Below are positions 8,144 to 16,529 of a stretch of DNA of 64,000 bases, piece by piece. The position numbers and the translations under genes were made by a program. The stretch's first letter is position 1. Every line of letters begins with the position of its first letter. Source of the stretch: Bacteroidota bacterium (lineage in GTDB: Bacteria > Bacteroidota > Bacteroidia > 2-12-FULL-35-15); NCBI GenBank assembly GCA_025963715.1, contig JAOQAG010000012.1, positions 117,681-181,680 of the forward strand, in the 5' to 3' direction. The notes under the pieces are model-generated. The model searched no databases and was not told where the DNA came from. It worked only from the letters and a program-made list of their open reading frames with translations.

Positions 8144-9892
8144 TTAAAACACTATTCCCGCCCACAATTCATAATTTGTTTTTTGTATATCGTCGGCATG
8201 CTTTTGTTTTTGCATGCGTATTAATTTATAATAGCTGTTGGGCTGCGGTTCCAGTGAAATTTCTTTTACAATGCCGTTGCTGGCGATCACCATGCTCATT
8301 TTCTGGTTTCCAAAATAAGAACACCATTCCGTAAAATTAGTTCCGGTACTATCAGGTTTTACCTGGATGTGATTGATGGAAATCAGATCATCATTGATGG
8401 AAACACCAGCCTGATCGGCAACAGAACCGGGATACACGGCAACAATTTTACATACGCCTGCCATTTCGTGCACTTTAATTCCGAGCGCATGCTCCTGGAA
8501 TTTGGTGGAGGAATGTTTTACCAGTTCGCAGCCGATGAAATTCATTGCATCTTCCAGCAATGGCTCATAATCGTAAATACCGTTGATGTAATGATTAAAA
8601 ATAGTATCGTAGGATGCATTTGCATAATGTGCAACAATGCCTTTGTAATCGTGATCGGAATATCCTTTATTTTTTAACGCAAACTCATTGTATAAATGAC
8701 GCATTACGTCATCGAGGTTGTGTTTGTTCTGTGAGTTTTTGCGGATGAACAGATCGGTAACAAAAGCTAATAAATTTCCTTCGTCGTAAATATTTGTTTT
8801 GCGGTTGGGAATTCCGGGCGCATACCCGTCCAGCCATGTATCAAAGGAAGAATCGGCAACCGACATGTTAAAACGCCCGAAATTATCGAAGTGCTTTTGC
8901 AGGCGCTCGTTGAGTGTAACCATATATTGTCCTTCGTCGAACACACCGGAACGCAGCAATAAATAATCGCCGTAATAGGTTGTTACACCTTCGCAAACGT
9001 ATCCCAATTTTGAATAATTTTCTTTTGTATAATCATACGGATGCATTTCGATGGGACGAATTGTTTTTACATTCCATGCATGAAAAAGCTCGTGACAGCT
9101 TACGCCCAGCAAGTCTTCATACAACTCGCCTTTCATTAAATTATAACCCGGCCCAAGCGCGATCACGGTGGAGGTGGTATGCTCTACGCCATGATAAATG
9201 CGTTGTGGCAGAATTTGAAATAAAAAATGATATGTTTCGAAGGGTGCTTTTTTCATCATCTGCAATTGATGCGTGCAGAATTTTTGAAAATCATGCTCCA
9301 GTTTTTTCCAGTCCGGTTTGCATTCACCCTGGAACCAGAGGTGAAAAACAATTCCTTCGCAGGTCAATGCATGGTGTTGCATCGTCGCGGAAGCAATAAA
9401 CGGAGAATCCGCCAGCTCATCAAAGTTTGCAGTATTTAAAAACAATTTGCCTTCCCTTCCACTCTGTCTGGCACCGCATGCCAGCTTGTAATCTGTTGGC
9501 AACAGCAATTCCATTTCGCAGGGTTCGCCGGTGCGTCCGGGGATGTACAGGCAGCAATTCACGGGATTCAGATACAATTGCGTGGCGTCCAAAAAAGTGG
9601 AACCGGCATTGATATCGATGGCGTAATAATTATATTTTATGTACAATTCGGAAACGCCTTTCGTATACACTTTCCAGCAATCTTTTGTTATTTTTTGGAA
9701 TTTCAGCACATTTCCTTTTTCATCGAACGCTTCCCATTTCTGGATGTTTTTTGCAAAATTGCCCAACTCGTAACGGCCGGGACGCCATGCTGGCAGTTGC
9801 ACCAGGGTTTCGTCGGCACTTATTTTATCTGCAATAAATTCGAGATCAATGTAATGATGATGCGGCTGAGTATAAGAAACAATGTATTTCAT
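8144..9892 (-). CDS. M61 family glycyl aminopeptidase-like metallopeptidase with PDZ domain
   Basis: This 582-residue protein has the zinc-binding motif HELFH at 267-271 within SCHELFHAWNVKTIRP, a signature of peptidase family M61. The N-terminal ~170 residues form the beta-rich domain of that family, and a PDZ-like domain lies at ~470-555 (AVYPGSVADQAGVSINDDLISI). The known M61 enzyme from Sphingomonas is a glycyl aminopeptidase with broad activity on N-terminal Gly/Ala. No signal peptide is obvious, so the product may be cytoplasmic or exported in another way. The gene stands alone, with repeat-rich gaps on both sides and terminator hairpins after its stop. Confidence 0.9.
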   Translation of the reverse strand: MKYIVSYTQPHHHYIDLEFIADKISADETLVQLPAWRPGRYELGNFAKNIQKWEAFDEKGNVLKFQKITKDCWKVYTKGVSELYIKYNYYAIDINAGSTFLDATQLYLNPVNCCLYIPGRTGEPCEMELLLPTDYKLACGARQSGREGKLFLNTANFDELADSPFIASATMQHHALTCEGIVFHLWFQGECKPDWKKLEHDFQKFCTHQLQMMKKAPFETYHFLFQILPQRIYHGVEHTTSTVIALGPGYNLMKGELYEDLLGVSCHELFHAWNVKTIRPIEMHPYDYTKENYSKLGYVCEGVTTYYGDYLLLRSGVFDEGQYMVTLNERLQKHFDNFGRFNMSVADSSFDTWLDGYAPGIPNRKTNIYDEGNLLAFVTDLFIRKNSQNKHNLDDVMRHLYNEFALKNKGYSDHDYKGIVAHYANASYDTIFNHYINGIYDYEPLLEDAMNFIGCELVKHSSTKFQEHALGIKVHEMAGVCKIVAVYPGSVADQAGVSINDDLISINHIQVKPDSTGTNFTEWCSYFGNQKMSMVIASNGIVKEISLEPQPNSYYKLIRMQKQKHADDIQKTNYELWAGIVF

Positions 9893-9933
9893 GTGTTATA
9901 ATGATTTTGGGGAATATGCGAAATTAAGAAAAA

Positions 9934-10013
9934 GTACGGATAACGAACAGAAACGAAATTGCGAATCTGTGTGGTACGGATAACGAACAGGAACGAAATT
10001 GCAAATCTGTATG
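9934..10013. repeat. Two tandem 40-bp units
   Basis: Copies at 9934-9973 and 9974-10013 both run GTACGGATAACGAACAG ... AAATTGC ... AATCTGT and differ at only a few positions. Pieces (ACGGATAACGAA, AATCTGTGT) recur near 7830-7870 and 28559-28620. The T-rich stretch after it (10014-10100) contains repeats of TTTGTCTACTG that are also found near 58500-58550. Confidence 0.75.
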
Positions 10014-10163
10014 TTTGCTGTGTTAATATTTTTTTGCTTTTTGTCTACTGACTTTTTTGCCTTTTGTCTACTGCCTATTGTCTACTTTCTCCATCTGGCA
10101 TATTACTTTAGTAAATTCTGGCAGGTCAATTCAAATTTTAATCCTCACAATAAAACACAAAAA

Positions 10164-10460
10164 ATGGCAACCTTCTCAGAAATAATAAAAAGCAATACAC
10201 CTACACTCGTGGATTTTTTTGCCGAATGGTGCGGTCCCTGCAAAACCATGAAACCCATTTTAGACGAATTAAAATCGGCGGTGGGTGAAAAAGCAAGTAT
10301 TTTAAAGATCGATGTGGATAAAAACCAGAAAGCGGCAGCAGCTTATCAGATCAAAGGTGTACCTACGCTGATTCTTTTTAAAAACGGGGAGATCAAATGG
10401 CGACAATCGGGTGTGGTTTCTGCAAACGATCTGAAAAAACTGATCGACGCACATTCATAA
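10164..10460 (+). CDS. trxA: Thioredoxin
   Basis: This 98-residue thioredoxin has the active site WCGPC at residues 22-26 and the cis-proline segment KGVPTLILF at ~70-78. TrxA is the general cytoplasmic disulfide reductant, recycled by thioredoxin reductase. I chose the ATG at 10164 ([10 protein letters not shown]). The frame stays open upstream to 9999, but that extension is encoded by T-rich repeat DNA and has no counterpart in the family, whose usual length is ~100-110 residues. The gene is monocistronic, with the M61 gene divergent upstream and a 500-bp inverted-repeat element downstream. Confidence 0.95.
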   Translation: MATFSEIIKSNTPTLVDFFAEWCGPCKTMKPILDELKSAVGEKASILKIDVDKNQKAAAAYQIKGVPTLILFKNGEIKWRQSGVVSANDLKKLIDAHS

Positions 10461-10498
10461 AAGGCAAAATAGTTGATGTTTTTTTATTCTTTTTGATT

Positions 10499-10984
10499 TT
10501 GTATTAGAAAAATGTAGGTTTGAACCTTTAGAGGTATAAAATCGAATGGCCTTTCATTTCATCCTCTTTTCTTTTTGTCTTGAAACAAAAAGAAACAATC
10601 CCGCACCTGCGGGACAAGAACAATCCGACGCGTCCCCGCTACTTGTTCCGGCCACCGCGCCCTTCTAAATTTACTTTTGTTACTCCCTTCGGATCGACGT
10701 GAATTAAAATCGTGCTCCGCTTCTCAAACATGCTGCTGCCAATTTTAAAAAACAATAGGATACTCATTCTGCAGACTCTTTCGGCCTGTTCAGTGATAGC
10801 GGGAATAAGCGCCAGAAAAATCATAGCTACGAAGCGATTAACCGCATGCGCGAAATTAACCGCGGTTTTCCTGGAGCGCCAGCGGAAGGAAAAATTACCT
10901 TACAGGCAGTCCGCCGCGGCGGATTGTTAATTTTGCCTTCAAAAAGTAAAAGGTAGAAATAAAACCTACATTTTTCTAATGCAA
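10499..10984. mobile_element. Non-autonomous terminal-inverted-repeat element, copy A
   Basis: This 486-bp block is bounded by 23-nt inverted repeats: TTGTATTAGAAAAATG then TAGGTTT at 10499-10521, and the complement at 10962-10984. A copy with roughly 85% similarity by eye lies inverted at 49205-49715. Inside are short hairpins, including one from CTTTTTGTC and AACAAAAAG and one from CTTTTTGAAGG and CAAAAAG (read on the minus strand), and CCCGCACCTGCGGG. Small reading frames exist on both strands, but the copies disagree by stops and frameshifts, so I do not call a gene. No transposase is present. It fits a MITE, or possibly a structured RNA. Confidence 0.75.
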
Positions 10985-11165
10985 GACTTTCTTTTTAAAT
11001 TTATTTCCATCTACACCTTTTGTAGTATTTTCAACCGAAAGCGGCGTTTTTAATTGCCACGCACTAAAATATGCCCGTACTTTGTTCCCAGTAATGGAGA
11101 CCAGTAACCATTTAAAAACGGGGCATTTACGAAGCCATAAGAGTAGGGAAATAAACCATAAGAAA

Positions 11166-11780
11166 ATGAAAAAACCACTGATCGCGATCGTACTCCTGAT
11201 TGCAGCAAGCACTACATTAATTCCTTCCTGTAAAAAAAAGAGCAGTGATCCGGATCCTGTAACTCCTCCTGTTGCAACTACCAGCACTATTTGTGATGGA
11301 AACGGCAGCGGCACATTTTATCCGTTAACGCTCAACAATACCTGGCATTATCAGGGCACTGGCACAAATGCGTTTACCAACACAGTAACAGGTACTACCG
11401 TTTACAGCAGCAATACCTATTTTACAGTAGAAAGCAACCTGGGCGGCACTATGTACCTGAGAAAAACAACCAGCGGTGATATCATGGCATACAATACAGG
11501 AACCAGTACCGAACAAATGCTGGTACCTGCATCACCTACTACCGGCCAATCATGGGTGTACACGCTGGATTTTGCAGCAACACGCAAAGTGATCAGCACC
11601 AATGCTTCGTTAAACACTTCTTCCTGCCATTATACCGGATGTTTAAAGATCCAGGAATTTGATTCGAGCGGAGCAGGAAAAGCGGTGATGTATTACAAAA
11701 AAGGGATCGGGATGATCAGCACAGATGAGATCTGGCCGGGTTACCTTGTGACGAATTTAGACGCAACCACGTTACACTAA
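11166..11780 (+). CDS. Secreted lipoprotein, unknown function
   Basis: This 204-residue protein begins with a lipoprotein signal peptide ending in a lipobox-like LIPSC, with the lipidated Cys at about residue 22 followed by KKK and a Pro/Thr-rich linker. The mature part contains FYPLTLNNTWHYQGTG and is rich in Thr, Ser and aromatic beta-strand residues. This pattern is seen in Bacteroidota outer-membrane lipoproteins of unknown role. Two Cys lie in SSCHYTGCLKI (~165-175). The start at 11166 is preferred to an upstream ATG at 11082, because only the shorter form starts with a signal peptide. An intrinsic terminator follows. Confidence 0.8.
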   Translation: MKKPLIAIVLLIAASTTLIPSCKKKSSDPDPVTPPVATTSTICDGNGSGTFYPLTLNNTWHYQGTGTNAFTNTVTGTTVYSSNTYFTVESNLGGTMYLRKTTSGDIMAYNTGTSTEQMLVPASPTTGQSWVYTLDFAATRKVISTNASLNTSSCHYTGCLKIQEFDSSGAGKAVMYYKKGIGMISTDEIWPGYLVTNLDATTLH

Positions 11781-11801
11781 AATTTTTAATACTCCTCCCG
11801 G

Positions 11802-11834
11802 AAAAGCTGCTAAAATTGTTTTAGCGGCTTTTTT
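11802..11834 (+). terminator. Intrinsic terminator after the lipoprotein gene
   Basis: The stem AAAAGCTGCTAAAA pairs with TTTTAGCGGCTTTT (one G-T pair) around a three-base loop and continues into a T-run. It lies 22 nt after the stop. Confidence 0.8.
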
Positions 11835-11972
11835 GTTTTCAGAGCGGTTATTTCATCAAAATCATTCCTCAATAGCTGTTTATTACCCAAATAATTTTGC
11901 TACTTTCGTGTTGCAAATGCCATTCATTTGCAATTTATAATTCAACATTTATAATTTATAATTTCGAAAAGT

Positions 11973-13361
11973 ATGAGTTACGATCTAATAGTAGTAGGAA
12001 GCGGTCCGGGTGGATATGTGGCTGCGATCAGAGCATCACAGCTGGGCTTGAAAACAGCGATCATCGAGCGCGAAAATCTTGGCGGGATTTGCCTTAACTG
12101 GGGCTGTATTCCCACAAAAGCCTTATTAAAAAGCGCACAGGTATTCGAATACCTCAACCATGCAGCGGATTACGGGATTACCGTAAAAGGCGGCGAAGCT
12201 GATTTTGGCGCTGTGGTAAAACGCAGCCGCGATGTGGCAGACGGGATGAGCAAAGGTGTTCAGTTTTTGATGAAAAAAAATAAAATTGACGTGATCACCG
12301 GAACCGGAAAAATCAAACCGGGTAAAAAGGTAGATGTAACAGATGCTGACGGAAAAGTAACGACTTACGAAGGAAAAAACATCATGATCGCTACCGGCGC
12401 ACGTTCCCGTGTATTGCCGAATTTACCACAGGATGGTAAAAAAATAATCGGTTACCGCGAAGCATTAACATTACCGAAAATGCCAAAAACAATGGTAGTA
12501 GTTGGTTCCGGCGCAATCGGCAGCGAGTTCGCTTATTTTTATGCAACCATGGGAACTAAAGTTACCCTGGTAGAATTTATGCCAAGCATTGTTCCTGTAG
12601 AGGATGCGGAAGTTTCCAAACAACTGGAGCGCTCGTTCAAAAAGATCGGTATTGATGTGATGGTGGAAGCCAGCGTGGAAAGCGTAGATACCAAAGGCAG
12701 CGATTGCAAAGTAACCATCAAAACCAAATCAGGTGAAAAAGTGGTGGAAGCCGAAATCGTTTTATCGGCAGTTGGGATCCAGGCAAATATTGAAAATATT
12801 GGGCTGGAAGAAACCGGAATTGCTACCGATAAAGGAAAAATATTAACCAATCCGTATTACCAAACCAATATCCCGGGCTATTATGCTATCGGCGATTGCG
12901 TGGGCGGACAGGCGTTGGCGCACGTTGCTTCCGCGGAAGGAATTATCTGCGTGGAAAAAATTGCGGGACACAACCCGGAGCCCCTGGACTATAACAACAT
13001 CCCGGGATGTACGTATTGCCAGCCCGAAATTTCATCTGTGGGTATGACGGAAGCAAAAGCAAAAGAAGCCGGAAAAGAAGTAAAAATTGGTAAATTTCCA
13101 TTCTCTGCAAGCGGAAAAGCAAGTGCTGCCGGTGCAAAAGATGGTTTTGTAAAATTGATCTTCGATGCTAAATACGGCGAATTGTTAGGTGCACACATGA
13201 TCGGTGCAAACGTTACGGAAATGATCGCGGAAATTGTTGCGGTCCGTAAGCTGGAAACGACAGGACATGAGCTGATCAAAACCGTTCACCCTCACCCAAC
13301 CATGAGCGAAGCAATTATGGAAGCTGCTGCTGCTGCATACGGTGAAGTGATCCACATGTAA
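11973..13361 (+). CDS. lpdA: Dihydrolipoyl dehydrogenase (E3)
   Basis: This 462-residue FAD enzyme has the N-terminal dinucleotide motif VVGSGPGGYVAA (7-18), the redox disulfide C40-LNWG-C45, a second NAD-binding motif VVGSGAIGSEFA (~171-182), and the C-terminal catalytic pair H441/E446 in HPHPTMSE. It reoxidises dihydrolipoamide in the pyruvate, 2-oxoglutarate and branched-chain dehydrogenase complexes and passes electrons to NAD+. No E1/E2 genes are nearby, so this is a stand-alone E3. A weak -7-like TACTTTCG lies at 11901-11908. A strong intrinsic terminator follows the stop. Confidence 0.96.
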   Translation: MSYDLIVVGSGPGGYVAAIRASQLGLKTAIIERENLGGICLNWGCIPTKALLKSAQVFEYLNHAADYGITVKGGEADFGAVVKRSRDVADGMSKGVQFLMKKNKIDVITGTGKIKPGKKVDVTDADGKVTTYEGKNIMIATGARSRVLPNLPQDGKKIIGYREALTLPKMPKTMVVVGSGAIGSEFAYFYATMGTKVTLVEFMPSIVPVEDAEVSKQLERSFKKIGIDVMVEASVESVDTKGSDCKVTIKTKSGEKVVEAEIVLSAVGIQANIENIGLEETGIATDKGKILTNPYYQTNIPGYYAIGDCVGGQALAHVASAEGIICVEKIAGHNPEPLDYNNIPGCTYCQPEISSVGMTEAKAKEAGKEVKIGKFPFSASGKASAAGAKDGFVKLIFDAKYGELLGAHMIGANVTEMIAEIVAVRKLETTGHELIKTVHPHPTMSEAIMEAAAAAYGEVIHM

Positions 13362-13388
13362 GAATCAAAATAAATATTCAGAAAAGAG

Positions 13389-13418
13389 AGGTACAGAAAA
13401 TGCTGTACCTTTTTTTTT
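13389..13418 (+). terminator. Intrinsic terminator after lpdA
   Basis: The stem AGGTACAG (13389-13396) pairs with CTGTACCT (13403-13410) and is followed by eight Ts. Confidence 0.88.
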
Positions 13419-13440
13419 AACTAACCCACGATTAACTGTT

Positions 13441-15018
13441 ATGAAAAAGCACCTTGCATTTCTTACGATCATCTTATTTACAACATCATATTCTTTAAAA
13501 GCACAGCAAAACATCACTTTTACAGAAGGGCCTGAATTAGAACGCAGCGTTGCCAGCGGAGGCCGGTCGCCATTTGCACAGGATGAGAACAGCTTTTACA
13601 TAAAACGTGAAAATGCAGTAGGCAGAGTCATCATCTGGATTGAAAAATTTGATAAAAAAACGTTAAAAAATGATTATTCCACACAGGTGGAGTTGATGGA
13701 AGGGAAAGATTATTTTAACGGCGCCGGTAATTCTTTGAAATTTGGTGTGCTAAACGGCCAGGTGATCATGATTTATGATGTATTCAGTAATGAAAACAAA
13801 AAGAAATTTTTGTATGAAAGAACAATCAGTCCTGCAGGCGTTATTTCTGAGCGTAAAGAAATCGGTTCTACGGAATGTACTAAATTTGGAATTCTTAATA
13901 CAGAATACGACTGCACTTTTTCTAAAGATAAAAGCATTGCACTGATCCAGCTCAAAATATTAAAAAAAGATTTTCCTGATACTCCAACCCTGATGCTTTA
14001 TGATTGTAAAGCAGAAAAAAGCATCTGGACAAAAAACTCTCCGGCAAATTATAACGGAGCACCTGTAAATTTCGATGTGGATTCAATAGAGAATGATGGC
14101 ACCAGCTACATTTCATTCTCGACAGGCAATACCGAAGCAAACAATTACCATAAATATAACGGAAGTATCAAAACAGGCAGCAGTGATTTTTCGGATCTAA
14201 CAGAAGAGCAATTCTATAAATATGAAGGTGACGCCAGCAAATATCTTTATTCCGTATCGGACCTGCAATTAAAGAACGGCAACCTGGCAAGAGGCGGAAT
14301 GTATTTTGAAAAAGTGGCAAATTATGACCCAAAGCATCCGCAGGAATTAAAGATGGGTTCTTTTTTAAGCTTTGCCGATCCGAAAACAAAAAAGATCTCG
14401 TTGGAAAATTATGGTTTACTTTCTGACGATGTGCTCAAAAAACTGACTTACAAGATCAAACACTTTAGCGGGCAAAGCCTTTACCCAAGTGATAAATCCA
14501 TCAATACCAGGCAGGTAGTTGAAATGGATGGGAGTTTTTATGTGATCAGCGAACATACCTATACGGTAACGATAGTAGATGAACATAAAACCTATGAAAG
14601 AACCTATACTTCTTTAGCACATAGAGAGCTGGTCATTTGTAAATTTTCCGCAGCAGGAGTGTTTGAATGGAGCAAGATCATCCGGAAAGCAAGCGATTAT
14701 AATTTAATTGTTTGCAATGGAAAACTTCACTTTTTTTACCTGGAAAATGTAAAAAATGAAAAAGACGACGTTACCAATTATTCACCTGACGATGACTACG
14801 ATGATGCAGATCTGAAAAAATCAAATACGGTTTGCACTACGCTTGATGCAAGCGGCAACCTGGTAAAACAGGTAATCCTTCGCCCTGTAAAAGATCAGTA
14901 TTATTTTATGCCGGGCTGGGCGGGAATCCCCGTAGGTACAAATCAGCTTATTGTGCGTTACCAATATGGATTGAGTGAAACCAGTAATGCAAAATTCGGG
15001 ATCATTACCATCAAATAA
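13441..15018 (+). CDS. Secreted protein of unknown function, paralogue of 25718-27289
   Basis: This 525-residue protein has a signal peptide ending near SLKAQQ. The mature part has no domain I recognise; it is beta-rich with regularly spaced aromatic residues, as in a beta-propeller. Its second half aligns by eye with the 523-residue product at 25718-27289. Both have a GGMYFEKV/GGVYMDVL element, a D-D-V-x-x-KLTY element at ~345-355 and a closing strand (FGIITIK/YDMIKVK). An acidic insert lies at ~455-470 (SPDDDYDDADLKK). No T9SS tail is visible, so a periplasmic or outer-membrane location is likely. The function is unknown. Confidence 0.75.
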   Translation: MKKHLAFLTIILFTTSYSLKAQQNITFTEGPELERSVASGGRSPFAQDENSFYIKRENAVGRVIIWIEKFDKKTLKNDYSTQVELMEGKDYFNGAGNSLKFGVLNGQVIMIYDVFSNENKKKFLYERTISPAGVISERKEIGSTECTKFGILNTEYDCTFSKDKSIALIQLKILKKDFPDTPTLMLYDCKAEKSIWTKNSPANYNGAPVNFDVDSIENDGTSYISFSTGNTEANNYHKYNGSIKTGSSDFSDLTEEQFYKYEGDASKYLYSVSDLQLKNGNLARGGMYFEKVANYDPKHPQELKMGSFLSFADPKTKKISLENYGLLSDDVLKKLTYKIKHFSGQSLYPSDKSINTRQVVEMDGSFYVISEHTYTVTIVDEHKTYERTYTSLAHRELVICKFSAAGVFEWSKIIRKASDYNLIVCNGKLHFFYLENVKNEKDDVTNYSPDDDYDDADLKKSNTVCTTLDASGNLVKQVILRPVKDQYYFMPGWAGIPVGTNQLIVRYQYGLSETSNAKFGIITIK

Positions 15019-15068
15019 CAATAATATTGATAGCCTCATTGCTAAAAACAATGAGAATAAAACAGAAG

Positions 15069-15094
15069 ATCCGGCCCATGTGCCGGATTTTTTT
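15069..15094 (+). terminator. Intrinsic terminator between convergent genes
   Basis: ATCCGGC (15069-15075) pairs with GCCGGAT (15082-15088), followed by seven Ts. It ends the 13441-15018 transcript and abuts the stop of the convergent minus-strand gene at 15093. Confidence 0.75.
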
Positions 15095-15509
15095 ATGAAT
15101 CAATTTTTGCCACCTGCGCATCAGCTTCCTGCGCTTTTTCCATCTGCGCAAGCAACCAGCTATACGCCGATGATTCATCTGTAAACACTTTTGTAGGCGT
15201 TGCCGGACGATTGTATTTTATAAAAAAATTACACAGCAGTTTGCCCGATAACTGATCCGTTACAAATGCTGTAGCCACACGATCACGGGTATATTCCTCG
15301 CTGGCAATAAGTACGCGCGCTTCGGGCGTGATAGAAAATAAATTATTGGCATCAAACAGCACCATGAATTTTTTTCCTTTTGAATAGTGCATAAAAGCAG
15401 AACGTACCTCTTGTACGTCTTCCAGTTCCAACTCTGTTCCTTCGGCCACCTTTAGCCGGAAAATTGTTTCGGTGAGCATTGTTACGCTGTATTTGTCGGT
15501 AGTGATCAT
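15093..15509 (-). CDS. STAS/SEC14-like domain protein (DUF7793-type)
   Basis: This 138-residue soluble protein resembles small Bacteroidota proteins with a STAS-like fold. The most telling part is TDQLSGKLLCNFFIKYNRP followed by PTKVFTDESSAYSWL (~92-126), a pattern I associate with DUF7793 / STAS-SEC14 proteins. The N-terminal half has alternating strands and a helix (ELELEDVQEVRSAF). The exact role of these proteins is not established; STAS folds often act in protein-protein switches. The C-terminal tail is Ala/Gln-rich. The gene lies 97 nt downstream of the 15607-15936 gene on the same strand. Confidence 0.65.
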   Translation of the reverse strand: MITTDKYSVTMLTETIFRLKVAEGTELELEDVQEVRSAFMHYSKGKKFMVLFDANNLFSITPEARVLIASEEYTRDRVATAFVTDQLSGKLLCNFFIKYNRPATPTKVFTDESSAYSWLLAQMEKAQEADAQVAKIDS

Positions 15510-15606
15510 GTTGTGTGGTTTTATAACACAAAGGAAAACCTATTCTGTTTTTGAGCATAATCAAAACGGAAGGTGAGCCGACGTATGTAAGAAAATCACA
15601 GAAATT

Positions 15607-15936
15607 TTAATGTGCATCAAAATAAAAGCGGCTGTTGTTTTTGGAATGCAGCTTATCCTCGATCAGTCGAATTGCTTCATTTAAAAGGAATGTAGAGCAG
15701 CCCGGGTCCGGAAAATCCTGAACGAGCTGTATCAAAGCAGGCAGTTCATCCGCTTGCTGCAGATAATTTTCGGCAATGTATGAAACGAAATTACGACTTT
15801 CAGAAGTATACAGCACTACGTTAAAATCATCTTCGAGGTCAAATGCAACAGCATGATCCGAGTTAAAATCAGGGAAAAGCTGATCTGCATTTTCGAGGAG
15901 GTTGTAAATGTGTGTATTGTCGGTGCTGATTTGCAT
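15607..15936 (-). CDS. Hypothetical protein, 109 residues
   Basis: I do not recognise this family. The product is acidic and soluble, with no signal peptide or membrane helix, one Cys (in PGCSTFLL) and a mixed alpha/beta look. The start ATG at 15934-15936 lies 15 nt downstream of a 29-nt palindrome (15952-15980). That palindrome is the same end sequence, with the same AATTAAAAAC leader, that precedes the GIY-YIG genes. The mobile element end may therefore supply the 5' leader of this gene. A similar size and strand to the STAS-like gene downstream suggests, but does not prove, a shared transcript. Confidence 0.6.
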   Translation of the reverse strand: MQISTDNTHIYNLLENADQLFPDFNSDHAVAFDLEDDFNVVLYTSESRNFVSYIAENYLQQADELPALIQLVQDFPDPGCSTFLLNEAIRLIEDKLHSKNNSRFYFDAH

Positions 15937-15951
15937 GATGTTTTTAATTAA

Positions 15952-15980
15952 CAGATCCCGTGTCAGGCACGGGATGACAG
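15952..15980 (-). repeat. Extra left-end palindrome of the GIY-YIG element family
   Basis: This 29-nt hairpin is identical to 16416-16444. On the minus strand it starts CTGTCATCCCGTG, with CCTGA in the loop, and ends CACGGGATCTG. It lies 93 bp from the right-end palindrome of element 1, and the intervening AT-rich DNA resembles the 85 bp on the other side of the element (16445-16529). Confidence 0.85.
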
Positions 15981-16073
15981 TATAAATTGAAAATGGTTTT
16001 CAAAATTAAAAGTATAACGTTTTCACTAAATTTATTTTACAATCTTTAATTTATCTAAATTCTCCCTACGAAG

Positions 16074-16444
16074 CTGTCATCCCGTGCCTGACACGGGATC
16101 TCATAAACTTAACTCCAATCTTCTGCAAGATTAAGCATTTTGGGATTTGATTCTTGAATTAATCCCAATTTCCATTCTCTTTTCCATTCCTTGATCTGCT
16201 TTTCTCTTTTTATGGCTTGTTCAATCTGGTTATGAATTTCATAAAAAATGAGATCTTGAACATTGTATCTTTTTGTAAATGCAGCGCCTGTACCTTCTTT
16301 GTGTTCTTTTATTCTTCGCTCCAAATTATTTGTTACGCCGATATAAAGCACTGTCCTGTTTTTATTTGATAAAATGTATACATACGCTCTGTTTAAATTC
16401 ATAGTTTTTAATTGACAGATCCCGTGTCAGGCACGGGATGACAG
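16074..16444 (-). mobile_element. GIY-YIG palindromic element, copy 1
   Basis: This 371-bp unit, read on the minus strand, has a 29-nt hairpin (16416-16444), a 13-nt leader, the nuclease gene, a six-base gap and a 29-nt hairpin in the opposite orientation (16074-16102). The outermost bases are CTGTCAT and ATGACAG. Copy 2 at 22072-22442 has exactly the same length and layout. Outside the right end both copies continue CTTCGT-G and share AATTT further on. The extra palindromes at 15952 and 16530 make it look like the remnant of a tandem array with ~460-bp period. Confidence 0.8.
16109..16402 (-). CDS. GIY-YIG endonuclease domain protein of the palindromic element, copy 1
   Basis: This 97-residue single-domain protein has the GIY-like strand AYVYIL (6-11), the YIG element LYIGVTNNLERR (19-30) with the catalytic-type Arg, the helix RIKEHKEG, and an YEIHNQIEQAIKREKQIK segment (~55-72) with the Glu typical of the metal site. 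It belongs to the small stand-alone GIY-YIG group (UPF0213/YhbQ-like). By hand alignment about 70 of 97 residues match the product at 22114-22407. The gene lies between inverted 29-nt hairpins, with 13 nt from hairpin to ATG. Known: GIY-YIG domains cut DNA. Inferred: it cuts at the flanking palindromes and moves or maintains the element. Confidence 0.9.
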   Translation of the reverse strand: MNLNRAYVYILSNKNRTVLYIGVTNNLERRIKEHKEGTGAAFTKRYNVQDLIFYEIHNQIEQAIKREKQIKEWKREWKLGLIQESNPKMLNLAEDWS

Positions 16445-16529
16445 TAACTTTAATGATTAGTTTCCAAAATTGACATTTAACAACACTTATTTTTTAAATC
16501 TTTAATTTACTTATGCTCTTTCTACGAAG

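Noticed and set aside
9999..10163. N-terminal extension of thioredoxin
   Set aside because: The extra 55 codons read T-rich repeat DNA (TTTGTCTACTG repeats) into a string of hydrophobic residues. The normal thioredoxin start is the ATG at 10164.
10639..10930. Small reading frames in the TIR element as genes
   Set aside because: The second copy (49205-49715) breaks these frames early by stops and length changes. Only a short peptide is shared, and the DNA, not the protein, is conserved.
16109..16402. Homing endonuclease of an intron or intein
   Set aside because: The GIY-YIG genes lie in intergenic DNA; no split gene or intron/intein-like host gene flanks either copy.
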